Origin: Oscillospiraceae bacterium
Lineage (GTDB): Bacteria > Bacillota > Clostridia > Oscillospirales > Ruminococcaceae
DNA: 35,717 nt
Direction of reading: 5' to 3'
NCBI GenBank assembly: GCA_018434245.1
Contig: JAHDPQ010000061.1
Span: 1 to 35,717 of the forward strand
The notes under the pieces are model-generated. The model saw only the letters and a program-made list of their open reading frames with translations. It had not been told where the DNA came from and did not search any database. Shown in pieces: positions 8,293-17,285 of this stretch (position 1 is its first letter; the number at the start of each line of letters is the position of its first letter). A program made the position numbers and the translations under genes.

Positions 8293-10461
8293 GTGAAAGC
8301 ACCAACCATCAAGGACATTGCCCGAGAGGCAGGGGTGTCTCATGGCACGGTATCCAATGTGCTGAACGGAAAAGGCAATGTAAGCGTGGAGAAAATTCAT
8401 CTGGTGGAACATGCCGCTGCCCGTCTAGGATACCGAATCAATGCCAAGGCTCAGCTTTTGCGCAAAGGTACCGGAAATACCCTATCCCTGATTATTCCCA
8501 GCACCCTTTTTCCCCAGTATGCCGATCTGTACGAATCCCTTCAGCAGGAAGCTAAGGGATATGGGCTGACGGTGCAGGTTTACAGCACCAACTCGTTGCA
8601 GGAGGAGGAGGAAGAGGCGATTGATCTGGCCATGCGCTCCCGCACTGCGGCCATTGTGGCGGTGATCGGATTGGAACCTGGAAATAGCCGGCTACAGATG
8701 GCGGCCAAACAGATTCCCATCGTGCTGGTTGATAATCACCTTTCCGCTTGTGAGAAAGTTTTTCCGGCCGGTTTTGACTGGGGACAAGCCGGGCGGGAAA
8801 TTGCTTTGACATTGAGCCGATGCAAAACGATCGGCCTGTTTACCGGAAGCCAAAAGGCCACCCATATGTGGGATTTTTGTACTGGTTTTTTGGGCGCTTT
8901 TCCGGGGAAGGTGCACCATGTAGAAAGCACCGACCAGTTGATTCAGGTACAGGCGTTTTCTCTTTTTGAGGGGAATTTTGATCTTGACTGCATTGTCTGC
9001 ACCGACAGCTACCGCAGTCAGGCAGTCTTGCAAGCCGCTTCCTTTAGCCACAGAGATCCCTGTCCGGAGGTTGTGTCGGTGGTTTCCCACCGGGCCATTG
9101 GAAGAAGCGGCAGCCTGTGCTACGGATTGGACTACAAAAATCTAGGGCGCAACATTGTTCGCCGCCTCTTCGGCGAGGAACGACAGCTAAAACTGATCCT
9201 GCCTTGTGAAGGATTTTCCACCTCCATCCCTCATGTCAAGTTGTCCGGCGGGTCCCTGGAGTTTCTCACCGTCAATTCTCCTTCTTCGGTGGCTCTTTCC
9301 CGACTTCTTCCCCACTTTCGCAAACAAACGGGCTTAGAGGTCAACCTGACGGTGGTGGCGCTGGACGCCATCTACGATCTGGCCTGCGCCATGTCGGAGG
9401 CGTCCAAATTTGACCTGATTCGGATGGATATGGCCTGGATTTCCGAGTTGGCCCCCTCTGTTTATCGGCCACTAGATGAGATGCCCTTTCCCTGGGAGCA
9501 GTTAATCAACAAAATGCTGCCGGTGTTTCAACAGGATTATACCTCTGTCAGCCAGACCCGATTTTGCCTGCCCTACGACCCCAGCACCCAAATATTTTTT
9601 TATCGTAAGGATCTTTTGAACGATCCAACTATGAAGCGGATGTACTATGAGATGACCCGCAGCGAATTGGAGGTTCCGGCCACCTTTGAGGAGTATAATC
9701 GGGTGGCGCAGTTCTTTACCAAAGCTTATAACCCGGATTCCCCTATTTGGTACGGCACAACCATTGCCATTGGCAATGCGGTGGTAAGCCCCAGTGAATA
9801 CCTGCCCCGTCTCTTTGGCTTGGGGGGCAGCCTCTTTGACGACAGCGGGCGGGTATGTCTGGTCACTCCCGCGGCGGTAACCGCTCTGGAAAATTATATT
9901 GATAGTTACAATTATTCAGACAAAACCGTTTACCAGTGGTGGAAAGGAGCCCTAGAGGGTTTTGCCAATGGCTCGGCCGCCATGACAGTGGTGTTTATGA
10001 ACTACGCCTCGGACATTGTCAATTCCCAACATGCCAGCATTGCAGGCAAAATCGGTTATGCTACCGTTCCCGGCAACAAACCCCTGCTGGGGGGCGGCGT
10101 GGTGGGAATTACCCGCAGCAGCACAAGAACGGAGCAGGCCTATACCTTTTTAAAGTGGCTGTACAGCGAGGAAATTGCCCCTATTTTCACCATGTTGGGA
10201 GGGCTTTCTCCCTGCAGGACCGTGTATAAAAACCAGGATGTATTGGGTCTTTACCCCTGGCTTTCGGCCGCCTTGGAAAGCTTTCCCATCGGGCAACGAC
10301 GCCTGCACAACAACCTTTATGTTAATTTTAGCGAAAAAAAGCTGGAGGAAATTATCAGCACTCAGGTCAAAAACGCCATGTTTGGGCTACTCTCACCTCT
10401 GGAGGCTCTGCAACGGGCTCAGCGGGAAAGCGAAAAGACATTTATTCCCCGAAAGGCATAA
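8293..10461 (+). CDS. LacI-type repressor fused to a cytoplasmic solute-binding domain
   Basis: A 722-residue protein. Residues 1-50 are a LacI/GalR helix-turn-helix with hinge (TIKDIAREAGVSHGTVSNVLN, LGYRINAKAQ). Residues about 60-320 are a LacI-type sugar-binding core (LSLIIPSTLFPQYADLYESL, then AIVAVIG and IPIVLVDNH). From about residue 323 a second ligand-binding domain starts (LEFLTVNSP, LLPHFRKQTGLEVN), resembling MalE-type family-1 solute-binding proteins, and runs to the end. There is no signal peptide, so both ligand domains are cytoplasmic. The GTG at 8293, eight bases after AAGGAGG, is preferred to the upstream ATG at 8212, which lies before the promoter. It is divergent from the ABC importer and probably represses it and itself. 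A partial copy lies at 1398-1831. Confidence 0.88.
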   Translation: MKAPTIKDIAREAGVSHGTVSNVLNGKGNVSVEKIHLVEHAAARLGYRINAKAQLLRKGTGNTLSLIIPSTLFPQYADLYESLQQEAKGYGLTVQVYSTNSLQEEEEEAIDLAMRSRTAAIVAVIGLEPGNSRLQMAAKQIPIVLVDNHLSACEKVFPAGFDWGQAGREIALTLSRCKTIGLFTGSQKATHMWDFCTGFLGAFPGKVHHVESTDQLIQVQAFSLFEGNFDLDCIVCTDSYRSQAVLQAASFSHRDPCPEVVSVVSHRAIGRSGSLCYGLDYKNLGRNIVRRLFGEERQLKLILPCEGFSTSIPHVKLSGGSLEFLTVNSPSSVALSRLLPHFRKQTGLEVNLTVVALDAIYDLACAMSEASKFDLIRMDMAWISELAPSVYRPLDEMPFPWEQLINKMLPVFQQDYTSVSQTRFCLPYDPSTQIFFYRKDLLNDPTMKRMYYEMTRSELEVPATFEEYNRVAQFFTKAYNPDSPIWYGTTIAIGNAVVSPSEYLPRLFGLGGSLFDDSGRVCLVTPAAVTALENYIDSYNYSDKTVYQWWKGALEGFANGSAAMTVVFMNYASDIVNSQHASIAGKIGYATVPGNKPLLGGGVVGITRSSTRTEQAYTFLKWLYSEEIAPIFTMLGGLSPCRTVYKNQDVLGLYPWLSAALESFPIGQRRLHNNLYVNFSEKKLEEIISTQVKNAMFGLLSPLEALQRAQRESEKTFIPRKA

Positions 10462-10634
10462 GGCCCTCCAATCCGTGGGTCTGAAAGCACCATTTTGGGA
10501 AACCACTGCACAATACCGAAAAAAGTTTCCAATTGGTATCAAGAAGCCAGTCAGAGTACAAGCCAAGAAAAAATGGCTAAGGTGCTTAAATTACTCCTAT
10601 AGATTATTATGATAGGGTCTTTTTCATATACAAG

Positions 10635-10667
10635 AAATCCTCTCACTTCTTATGTGTGAGGATTTTT
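10635..10667 (+). terminator. Terminator behind the LacI-SBP gene
   Basis: AAATCCTCTCAC (10635-10646) pairs with GTGTGAGGATTT (10654-10665) with one mismatch and a seven-base loop, and continues into a T run. It is about 170 bases behind the regulator stop codon. Confidence 0.75.
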
Positions 10668-11281
10668 GCATGCCTTGAGAAAAAGAATTTTAGTTCCTTT
10701 TCTTGATACTCTGTACGAGCAAGGTTGGTAGCCCAGACTGCGAAGGGCTTACTTTATCCAGCTGGGCCATTGCCTTATAGGGCCACCAAGGAGGGGATAG
10801 CCTGGCTTCAGCAGTAGAGAAGGTACACATCCTTGATGTCTTTCAGGCATTGTTACGCTGCCAACCACAGTTCCTCATAGTCCAGAGAGTGGGCCAACTC
10901 CTGTTCCTACTGTCTGCGCCATTCGTCATCCCGTTCTTTTTGAAGCAGTGTCCCCGCAGAGCTTTTAGTTGTTCAGCAAAACCGAACCTTCTTGTGTATG
11001 ATCTTGAGGCATGTAAAAAGATACGGAAACCAGTGGACCAATCTTATATTACGAAATTGGTGTCACTGATGTTTGCTCGTCCCCGCATATGCGATACCTT
11101 CCTATACAAAAAATAAAGAACTACTCTACGGTTAAGTGGTTATCAAAACCTCTTGCCGTGGAGCAGCTCTTTTATGAAAGGGAGATTTGGTGGATGAAAA
11201 GCAGACCCAAAGCTTATTGCCCTACCTTGGTAAAGGCTGGCAGTTCTTTGGCTTCACAGGAATTCAGAGTCCGGCAGCTGC
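10668..11281. other. Non-coding stretch with possible gene debris
   Basis: No intact gene is visible. On the minus strand about 10830-10990 reads like decayed coding sequence: AEQLKALRG, then in another frame LLQKERDDEWRRQ, EQELAHSLDYEELWLAA and QCLKDIKDVY, separated by stop codons. The origin is not recognised. The rest, up to the tctA stop, shows nothing I can support. Confidence 0.35.
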
Positions 11282-12808
11282 CTAAGCCATGGTTGCTTTA
11301 GGCGTTGTGATTCTCTTTTTCAGACGCTGTACCAGCGGCCAAATCAGGAAGAGTACCGACAGAATCAGCAGGACCAGACTAATGGGGCGTTGCACAAACA
11401 CAATGGGAGAATGATCGGCATAAACCATACTGGACACCCAATTGCTCTCCATCATGCCTCCCAATATGGTAGAGAGAATTAACGGTGCTTGGGGAATGTC
11501 AAATTTCCAAAAGAGGTACCCAATGACACCAAACACTACCATAACACCTATATGAAAAGGGTTGTTCATATAAGCATAAGAGCCTGTGACACAGAGCATG
11601 ATAACCCCTGCAGCCAGCACCTGGGGATTGAGCTTCAATACCGGGGCGGCCAGATGTTTACAGAACATCAGGCTCATGGGAAGCATGGCAAGGTTGGCAA
11701 GAACAAAGCCCATAATAATCATATATGCCATATCGGGATAATCGTTGAACAACGTAGGGCCGGTGCGCATCCCCTGAATGGTCAGTGCACCCAAAAACAA
11801 GGCGGAAGTTCCGTTGCCCGGAATACCCAGGGAGAGCAAAGGCACCATGGAGCTTGCCACTACGGCATTGTTGGCAGATTCCGGAGCCGCAACACCTTCG
11901 GGGACACCGGTGCCAAACTCCAAGTGTGGATTCGCCTTTTTTGCCTGGTCATATGCCAGAAAAATAGCCATTGTCATTCCAGCACCCGGGATAATTCCGA
12001 GAACATTTCCAATAAAGCTGGATTTCAGCCAGGTTGGAAGCAAGCGCTTGCACATGGCCCGATCAGGCAGGCCAATGCGGTCGTCGGTGCAGTGGGCTGC
12101 ATTTTCGGATGCAATGGCAGCATCTGTTTTCTTTCTGCCTACCGCATCAAACATTTTAAGTAAGGAAAGGACTCCAAACAGCCCGATCATACGTGGGATG
12201 AGGGGAATGCCATCCATCAGGCTTACAGTACCAAAGGTAAAGCGTGCCATACCGGTTGTAGGACTCATACCAATGCAGGCAAGCCAAAGTCCGATCCCCA
12301 TGGAAAGAAAGTTTTTGGTGATGTTCTTTCCTGCCATACCGATGACGGTGCTCATGCCCAGAATAGCAAGCATAAAGTATTCCGGCGGCCCAAATTTAAG
12401 GGCCCACTGTGCCAGAATAGGGGCAAAAAACAGCAGTACCATAGCACTGGTTATGCCGCCAAAAAAAGAACTGGTCATACAAAGGCTCAGTGCCTGCTTG
12501 CATTTGCCTTTGAGTGTCATGGGATACCCGTCCCATGCGGTTACCATAGCAGAGGCAGTTCCCGGAATCTCCAACAGCACCGCAGGGATGGAACCGCCGC
12601 AGGCAGAAGCGCAGTAAATGCCCACCAGCAACGAAAGGGCTACATGGGGGTCCATTCCAAAGGTAACGGGAATCAGTACCGCTATGGTGATGCTGTCATT
12701 TAGTCCAGGCAGTGCACCGACAATCAAGCCTAACAGCGTTCCGGCCATTAGGGCCAAAAAGACCATCGGATTCAAAAATTGCTGAAGTCCTATCAGGATA
12801 TTCTCCAT
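11282..12808 (-). CDS. tctA: Tripartite tricarboxylate transporter, large permease TctA
   Basis: A 508-residue membrane protein with about twelve segments and the TctA signatures: GTLLGLIVGALPGL near residue 22, CASACGGSIPAVLLEIPGTASA near residue 66, and the repeat-related SLGIPGNGTSALFLGAL in the second half. TctA is the main translocation subunit of secondary, binding-protein-dependent carriers for citrate and related tricarboxylates. It is the last gene of the unit patB-like, tctC, tctB, tctA. The ATG at 12808 follows AGAAGGAG at a rather long distance. Neighbouring citrate-lyase genes support a tricarboxylate substrate. Confidence 0.95.
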   Translation of the reverse strand: MENILIGLQQFLNPMVFLALMAGTLLGLIVGALPGLNDSITIAVLIPVTFGMDPHVALSLLVGIYCASACGGSIPAVLLEIPGTASAMVTAWDGYPMTLKGKCKQALSLCMTSSFFGGITSAMVLLFFAPILAQWALKFGPPEYFMLAILGMSTVIGMAGKNITKNFLSMGIGLWLACIGMSPTTGMARFTFGTVSLMDGIPLIPRMIGLFGVLSLLKMFDAVGRKKTDAAIASENAAHCTDDRIGLPDRAMCKRLLPTWLKSSFIGNVLGIIPGAGMTMAIFLAYDQAKKANPHLEFGTGVPEGVAAPESANNAVVASSMVPLLSLGIPGNGTSALFLGALTIQGMRTGPTLFNDYPDMAYMIIMGFVLANLAMLPMSLMFCKHLAAPVLKLNPQVLAAGVIMLCVTGSYAYMNNPFHIGVMVVFGVIGYLFWKFDIPQAPLILSTILGGMMESNWVSSMVYADHSPIVFVQRPISLVLLILSVLFLIWPLVQRLKKRITTPKATMA

Positions 12809-12859
12809 AACGACTTAAGCTCCTTCTTGTAAAGTTATCGTTTGTTTACCGGTACACCA

Positions 12860-13297
12860 TTAAAAGTCAAAAAACGCCATGGGCAGCGAAACACGCAGTA
12901 ATACTTTAAAGATAAAAAAGATAATCAGTGTTAGTATCACCGCCACCGGAACCGCTACTTTTATTTTTCGGTATCCCAAAGCAAACATGGTGTAAAACGA
13001 CAGCAAAATAGTATCGATTACATAGCCAATTTTTTTCATAAGAAATATATAGAGAAACAAAACCGCCGTAGCTTCCAGCACCTTGAGAACATTGCAACCT
13101 TGAAACTTATCCTTATGATCTTTTTTCTTTATATCAAAATAAAACTGAAAACATGATACCACCAGAGAAAATACGCCAACCATTCTCGGAAATACCGCTT
13201 CGGTTGGTGCCATGCTGGTAGTGGCATAAACGACCAATGCAAAAAAGACAATAAAGAAAGCGGGCATTGTCAAGTTAATCAGCTTGCTTTTATTCAA
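12860..13297 (-). CDS. tctB: Tripartite tricarboxylate transporter, small permease TctB
   Basis: A 145-residue protein with four membrane segments (PAFFIVFFALVVYA, VFSLVVSCFQFYF, AVLFLYIFLMKKIG, VAVILTLIIFFIF). These proteins diverge strongly, but size, topology, the MAPTEAVFPRMVG stretch after the first helix and the position between tctC and tctA identify it. It is the small membrane subunit supporting TctA. The start is TTG at 13297, directed by a perfect AGGAGGTG site. Confidence 0.88.
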   Translation of the reverse strand: MNKSKLINLTMPAFFIVFFALVVYATTSMAPTEAVFPRMVGVFSLVVSCFQFYFDIKKKDHKDKFQGCNVLKVLEATAVLFLYIFLMKKIGYVIDTILLSFYTMFALGYRKIKVAVPVAVILTLIIFFIFKVLLRVSLPMAFFDF

Positions 13298-13326
13298 CTC
13301 TACACCTCCTATATAACATAAACAAA

Positions 13327-13357
13327 AGCCGGCCGCACAGCCGATGTACAGCCGGCT
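13327..13357 (-). terminator. Intergenic hairpin between tctC and tctB
   Basis: AGCCGGC (13327-13333) pairs with GCCGGCT (13351-13357), directly behind the tctC stop. Without a T tract it is more likely an attenuating or mRNA-stabilising stem than a full stop, allowing more TctC than TctB/TctA. The ABC importer has a hairpin in the equivalent place. Confidence 0.55.
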
Positions 13358-13377
13358 TCTGTTACTTGGTCATAGCG

Positions 13378-14447
13378 TTAGCTTTGAAGTTCAGGCTTAA
13401 GAGCTTCAATTCCTTCTGCTGTAAAATCAATATAGTTTTGATATTCTTCGGGTGTTTGTGCACCGGGAGTTGCACCAGCTTTTATCATAGCATCGACATA
13501 GGCGTCGGAAGTACAGATCTTCTGGAATTCGGATACCAGATACTGATAAATATCATCCGGAACGTCGACCCTGCAAGCAATACCCCGGTTGGCTCCGTCG
13601 ATCCATCCTTTGTATCCTTCTTCCAAGAAGGTCGGTACGTCGGGCAGAGCAGGGTCTCTTTCGACAGCCATAACGCCAAGTCCCACAGCCTTGCCGTCTA
13701 GGATGGTTCCGGCTGCTTCGGAAACCGTCATAAATGCAACGTCGCAATGGCCGCCCATCAATCCAGAAAGCTGCATCGCAGCACTGTCGTTATGAATATA
13801 CTCAAAGTTTAGTCCCATCAGACGAGCCATGTTCATCGCGCGAATATGGTGCCCCGAGGAGTGACCGGGAGTTGCCACTTTAATGGTCTGGGTTTTGGCA
13901 GCTTTAAACAAATCCTCCAAAGACTTGTAAGGCGAATCCACGGGAACCGCAACGATTTCCGCATCGGGATTGCAGCCGATAATGGGCTTAAAGTCCTTAT
14001 AGGAGTATGTAACGTCCTTAAGGAGCGTGTTGTTGATGATGGAACTGGTATACACCACTACGGTGTAGCATCGGCTTCGGCCGTTTTGGCAGCATAGGTC
14101 TGACCAATGACTCCACCGCCACCGCCCATGTTTTCAACAATCAGGGAATGTCCGCCAAAGTAGTCCTTGCCCGCCGCACTGGCAACCATACGGGCCATGG
14201 TGTCGGTACCGCCGCCGGCAGCAAAGGGAACAATAAATTTAATATCTTTTGTGGGATAGCCTTCCAGAGCAGATACTTCTTCCGGAGACTGGGATTCGGT
14301 AGGCGCTTCGACAGAGGAAGCAGCATCTACGGACGGGGCAGTCGGTTCCGATGGACCTGGAGCCGCAGGAGCCTGAGATGAGTTTCCACAACCGGTTACT
14401 GCTAGTGCCATCAATAAAGCACAAGCCAATGCAAGGATTCTTTTCAT
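13378..14447 (-). pseudogene. tctC: Tricarboxylate-binding lipoprotein TctC with a one-base frameshift
   Basis: The N-terminal frame has a lipoprotein signal (ALLMALAVTGC), a low-complexity linker and the TctC start TKDIKFIVPFAAGGGTDTMAR, then VENMGGGGGVIGQTYAAKTAEAD. There it hits a stop within four codons. The other frame continues exactly as family members do: VVYTSSIINNTLL, TPGHSSGHHIRAM, DVPTFLEEGYKGW, to the stop at 13378. One missing base near 14069 (GATGCTAC where GATGGCTAC would give DGYTVV) explains the break. The start at 14447 follows GGGAGGAATTG. TctC is the extracellular receptor required by TctAB, so the transporter is inactive unless the base is a sequencing error, is suppressed, or another receptor substitutes. 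Confidence 0.9.
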
Positions 14448-14480
14448 TTTACAATTCCTCCCATATTTCAACTATTTTAA

Positions 14481-14497
14481 GATCACGAATGGTGATC
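14481..14497. repeat. Small inverted repeat between patB-like gene and tctC
   Basis: GATCAC (14481-14486) and GTGATC (14492-14497) flank five bases in the short gap before tctC. It may be a minor mRNA stem or an operator; no function can be assigned. Confidence 0.35.
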
Positions 14498-14517
14498 ATG
14501 TTGGGCATCTGCTGTTG

Positions 14518-15696
14518 CTAAAATTGCTTCCGGTACTGTTCTAATATCTGCTGAAGTCCCTCTTCCAGAGTAGTGCGGGGGCATCCAATATTCAGGCGTA
14601 CAAAGTCTGCTCCCTGGGGACCGAACCCATCCCCCCGGCTGACAGCTACTTTGCTCTCCTGTACAAAAAAGTGAGCAAGCGCATCCCCGGACAGTCCTGT
14701 CTCTGAACAATCCAACCACATAAGATAGGTGGCTTCCGGCGCAACCAGCTTGATTTTGGGCATATGGCTTTTTAGAAACTGCTCCAAATAGGTTGCGTTA
14801 TCTTCTAAATAGGGCAGAAGCTGTTCCAAATAATCTTCGCATTCTTCATACGCCGCCACATAGGCCGGTACCGCAAACACATTTTGCTGAATGCTGCGAT
14901 TGCGCTTGAACTGGGCCTCTAGCTTTTTGCGTATTTCCGGATTCGGAACTACAATCCCGGAACCCCTCAGCCCTGCAATATTAAAGGTTTTAGACGGTGC
15001 ATAGCAGGTTACGGTATTCATTTGATACCGCTCATCCAGCGAAGAGATTGGGATATGGCGGTGGCCAAACAGCACTAGGTCGGAGTGAATTTCATCGCTA
15101 ATCATAATAATTTGATGTTTGAGGCAAATTTCGGCCATTTTGCGCAGTTCTTCTCCTGTCCAGACCCGCCCCACCGGATTGTGGGGATTGCACAGGAAGA
15201 ACAGCTTTGCCTTGGAATTGGCCGCGCGGCGCTCCAGATCCTCAAAATCCACTGTGTAGCGCCCATCCCGATAAATCAAGCTGTTATCGCTAATCACGCG
15301 GTCATTGTCCTCAATGGCATATCCAAAGGGATGGTAGACAGGCCGCTGAATGATCACCTCATCCCCCGGTCGGGTAAAAGCCTGTACCATGGTGTTAAAA
15401 ACCGGCACAATACCGGTTGCAAATACCACCCAGTTGGGATCAATCTCCCACCCATGCCGCTTTTTCACCCAATTGGTTGTTGCAGTGCGAAATTCCGGCA
15501 CGACAAAGGGATAACCATAAACTGCGTGCTCTGCCCGAGCCTTGACGACATCCACCACCGGCTGGGGGCACCGAAAGTCCGTATCCGCCACCCACATGGG
15601 CAGGGCATCCGAATTTCCGACACGAGCACCCACGTTATCCCATTTGGAGCTTTGGGTATGGCGTCTGTTGATGATCTCATCAAAATTATACTGCAT
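14518..15696 (-). CDS. PatB/MalY-family PLP-dependent C-S lyase or aminotransferase
   Basis: A 392-residue fold-type I PLP enzyme. The N-terminus FDEIINRRHTQSSKWD, LPMWVADTDF near residue 34, NPHNPVGRVW near residue 169, SDEIHSDLVL near residue 198 and the PLP-lysine motif APSKTFNIAGLRGS near residue 233 are those of the MalY/PatB group. Members split cystathionine or related C-S bonds; some act as aminotransferases or regulators. The start follows GGGAGGATAAAG. It is the first gene of the transcript carrying tctCBA (71-base gap) and has a LysR box at -65. Why such an enzyme is co-expressed with a tricarboxylate carrier is not evident; an amino- or thio-tricarboxylate substrate is one speculation. 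Confidence 0.9.
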   Translation of the reverse strand: MQYNFDEIINRRHTQSSKWDNVGARVGNSDALPMWVADTDFRCPQPVVDVVKARAEHAVYGYPFVVPEFRTATTNWVKKRHGWEIDPNWVVFATGIVPVFNTMVQAFTRPGDEVIIQRPVYHPFGYAIEDNDRVISDNSLIYRDGRYTVDFEDLERRAANSKAKLFFLCNPHNPVGRVWTGEELRKMAEICLKHQIIMISDEIHSDLVLFGHRHIPISSLDERYQMNTVTCYAPSKTFNIAGLRGSGIVVPNPEIRKKLEAQFKRNRSIQQNVFAVPAYVAAYEECEDYLEQLLPYLEDNATYLEQFLKSHMPKIKLVAPEATYLMWLDCSETGLSGDALAHFFVQESKVAVSRGDGFGPQGADFVRLNIGCPRTTLEEGLQQILEQYRKQF

Positions 15697-15783
15697 CTTT
15701 ATCCTCCCAGCAGACTATTTGGCAATATTACAAATTGGTAATTTTTACAAAAAAATAATTGTATCATTGCGATTACTGATCAA

Positions 15784-15812
15784 ATAGTACCATACTCCAC
15801 ATCATCTGTAAA
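15784..15812 (-). promoter_or_regulatory. Promoter of the patB-like/tctCBA unit
   Basis: On the minus strand TTTACA (15812-15807), 17-base spacer, TACTAT (15789-15784). The predicted +1 is about 15777, which places the upstream LysR box centre at -65. The leader is about 80 bases. Confidence 0.65.
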
Positions 15813-15831
15813 ATTGATTGTTGCAATATAA

Positions 15832-15852
15832 AATATAGGATCGTCCTATATT
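15832..15852. promoter_or_regulatory. LysR-type regulator box 1 (patB-like/tct unit)
   Basis: AATATAGG-ATCGT-CCTATATT is an eight-base perfect inverted repeat around a five-base centre, containing ATAGG-N5-CCTAT and the T-N11-A pattern of LysR sites. It lies between the citXG stop and the promoter at 15784-15812. The same box occurs at 21120, 22277 (one mismatch) and 30785. Confidence 0.75.
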
Positions 15853-15863
15853 CTTACCTCAGT

Positions 15864-17285
15864 TCATTGCGTTTGGCTGTCCTGTTTCCGCAAATCATTG
15901 GTATAAAAAAGGAGAAAAAAAGCCACCGCAAGCAAATCCGCAGAGCCACCGGGACTGGCCCAAAGCTCCACCAATTCCCGATTCATCTCCTCCAACCCAT
16001 TGATATAGCGATTGGGATGGGCCTGCTTAAGCAATTCTACCGCCTTTTTTTGAACCATATGGAGCCCGTCCGGCCCGTTGCGATGCAATAGGTTGGTATC
16101 CTCAACACAGGCAAGCAAATGCAACAGGGCTAGACACCCGCTATCATTCGGATGCTCTTCGTCTAAAAAAGGAAGCGCGTGTTCTACAGCGTCCCGAAAA
16201 CCAGTGGCTGCCTGACCACGGGCACCCAGTACTCCATAGCACTGAAAAGCCCGTTCTCCATGGGATGAGGAAACGGTAAGATTCTGTTTTTCTAAATCGG
16301 TTAGAGCAAATGCTCCCAGCTGGGAACAACATTGAAGCAGGGAAGCTAGACTTAACTCCTGCCCGTCCAAACACTCCTTGTTCACCCGCAAAGTCTTCGC
16401 ATACAGGCAACCGGCTGCCACACAAAGCAGCCCCAAGGAAAAGACTAAGCCTTTGTGAGTGTTGACACCTCCTGTGGCGTCAAACATCATATCTTCTGCC
16501 ATCTGCCCTTGGTATCTTGCTTTTTGGAACAAGAGTCGGGGCGGTGTATCACAATGATTGCTCCCCAACAGGCAAAGCGTGCGAAACTGTGATGCCAGTA
16601 CAGATGTGCTGTCCAAAAAGGTATAGAAGTCCATGTCCTTGTGAGCACCGTTCCCCATGCGGTCAACCAGTCCAGGTTTTGGCGTGACCGAAACTTCGTA
16701 TAACAAAGCCCGGACGGCAAAAGATGCTATTTTCTCGGCATGCTGCTGGTAAAAATAACATTGCATCCATTCTACCGTATGCCGTTGCAGCTCATCCACC
16801 GAATGGGAGCGGCTTCGCCCACAGTCTGCCGCCGCCTTTTTGCAGATTAGGCAGGAACGTTCCGGCAGCCCCAGCTGTGTGCGGGAAATCTTTCGTCCAC
16901 CGCAATCCAGCAAATCAAGATCAAAAAAGCGCCCCAGCGGACAGTTTTCCTCCATTTCACAGAGGATGCGTTTTATATGCCGTGCATTGCCGCCAACCAC
17001 AAAGTAAGCAGTCTCTCCGGTTTTAGGCCCTTCTGTTTCGGAAGCCGAAACGGCTATGCCGGCCCTGTTTAGGCGAAGCATCAGCAGCTTGCAGCCTTCC
17101 ATGAACGTGTTTTTCGCCAAAGGGAATACCTTGTGCGGACCAGCGATATTCAGAGAAAAGCTGATTAGGTGCATCCCTGGGAAGCGATCCAGAAGCTCTT
17201 GCTGTTTGTTTGCACGATGTTCCCTTGCCGCCAGCATTTCCCCCAAACTAACCGAGTTGCTGCCCAAAAACTCCGCCTGATTCAT
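15864..17285 (-). CDS. citXG: CitX-CitG fusion: apo-citrate lyase transferase plus triphosphoribosyl-dephospho-CoA synthase
   Basis: A 473-residue bifunctional protein. Residues 1-170 are CitX: LDRFPGMHLISFSLNIAGP and HKVFPLAKNTFMEG, then LGRFFDLDLLD and CLICKKAAADCGRSRSH. Residues about 185-465 are CitG: ALLYEVSVTPKPGLVDRMGNGAHKDMDFYTFLDS and FDATGGVNTHKGLVFSLGLL. CitG makes 2'-(5''-triphosphoribosyl)-3'-dephospho-CoA from ATP and dephospho-CoA; CitX transfers it to the serine of CitD. The fused form is known from other bacteria. The start at 17285 follows GGAGGGGG and overlaps citC by four bases (ATGA). It is the last gene of the citrate-lyase unit. Confidence 0.94.
   Translation of the reverse strand: MNQAEFLGSNSVSLGEMLAAREHRANKQQELLDRFPGMHLISFSLNIAGPHKVFPLAKNTFMEGCKLLMLRLNRAGIAVSASETEGPKTGETAYFVVGGNARHIKRILCEMEENCPLGRFFDLDLLDCGGRKISRTQLGLPERSCLICKKAAADCGRSRSHSVDELQRHTVEWMQCYFYQQHAEKIASFAVRALLYEVSVTPKPGLVDRMGNGAHKDMDFYTFLDSTSVLASQFRTLCLLGSNHCDTPPRLLFQKARYQGQMAEDMMFDATGGVNTHKGLVFSLGLLCVAAGCLYAKTLRVNKECLDGQELSLASLLQCCSQLGAFALTDLEKQNLTVSSSHGERAFQCYGVLGARGQAATGFRDAVEHALPFLDEEHPNDSGCLALLHLLACVEDTNLLHRNGPDGLHMVQKKAVELLKQAHPNRYINGLEEMNRELVELWASPGGSADLLAVAFFLLFYTNDLRKQDSQTQ

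Noticed and set aside
10596-10616. CCTAT and ATAGG close together
   Set aside because: Orientation is reversed and the spacing is 11 bases, unlike the LysR boxes; no promoter fits and it is more likely part of a 3' stem.
11489-12617. Plus-strand frames opposite tctA
   Set aside because: Shadow frames of tctA, which has clear signatures throughout.
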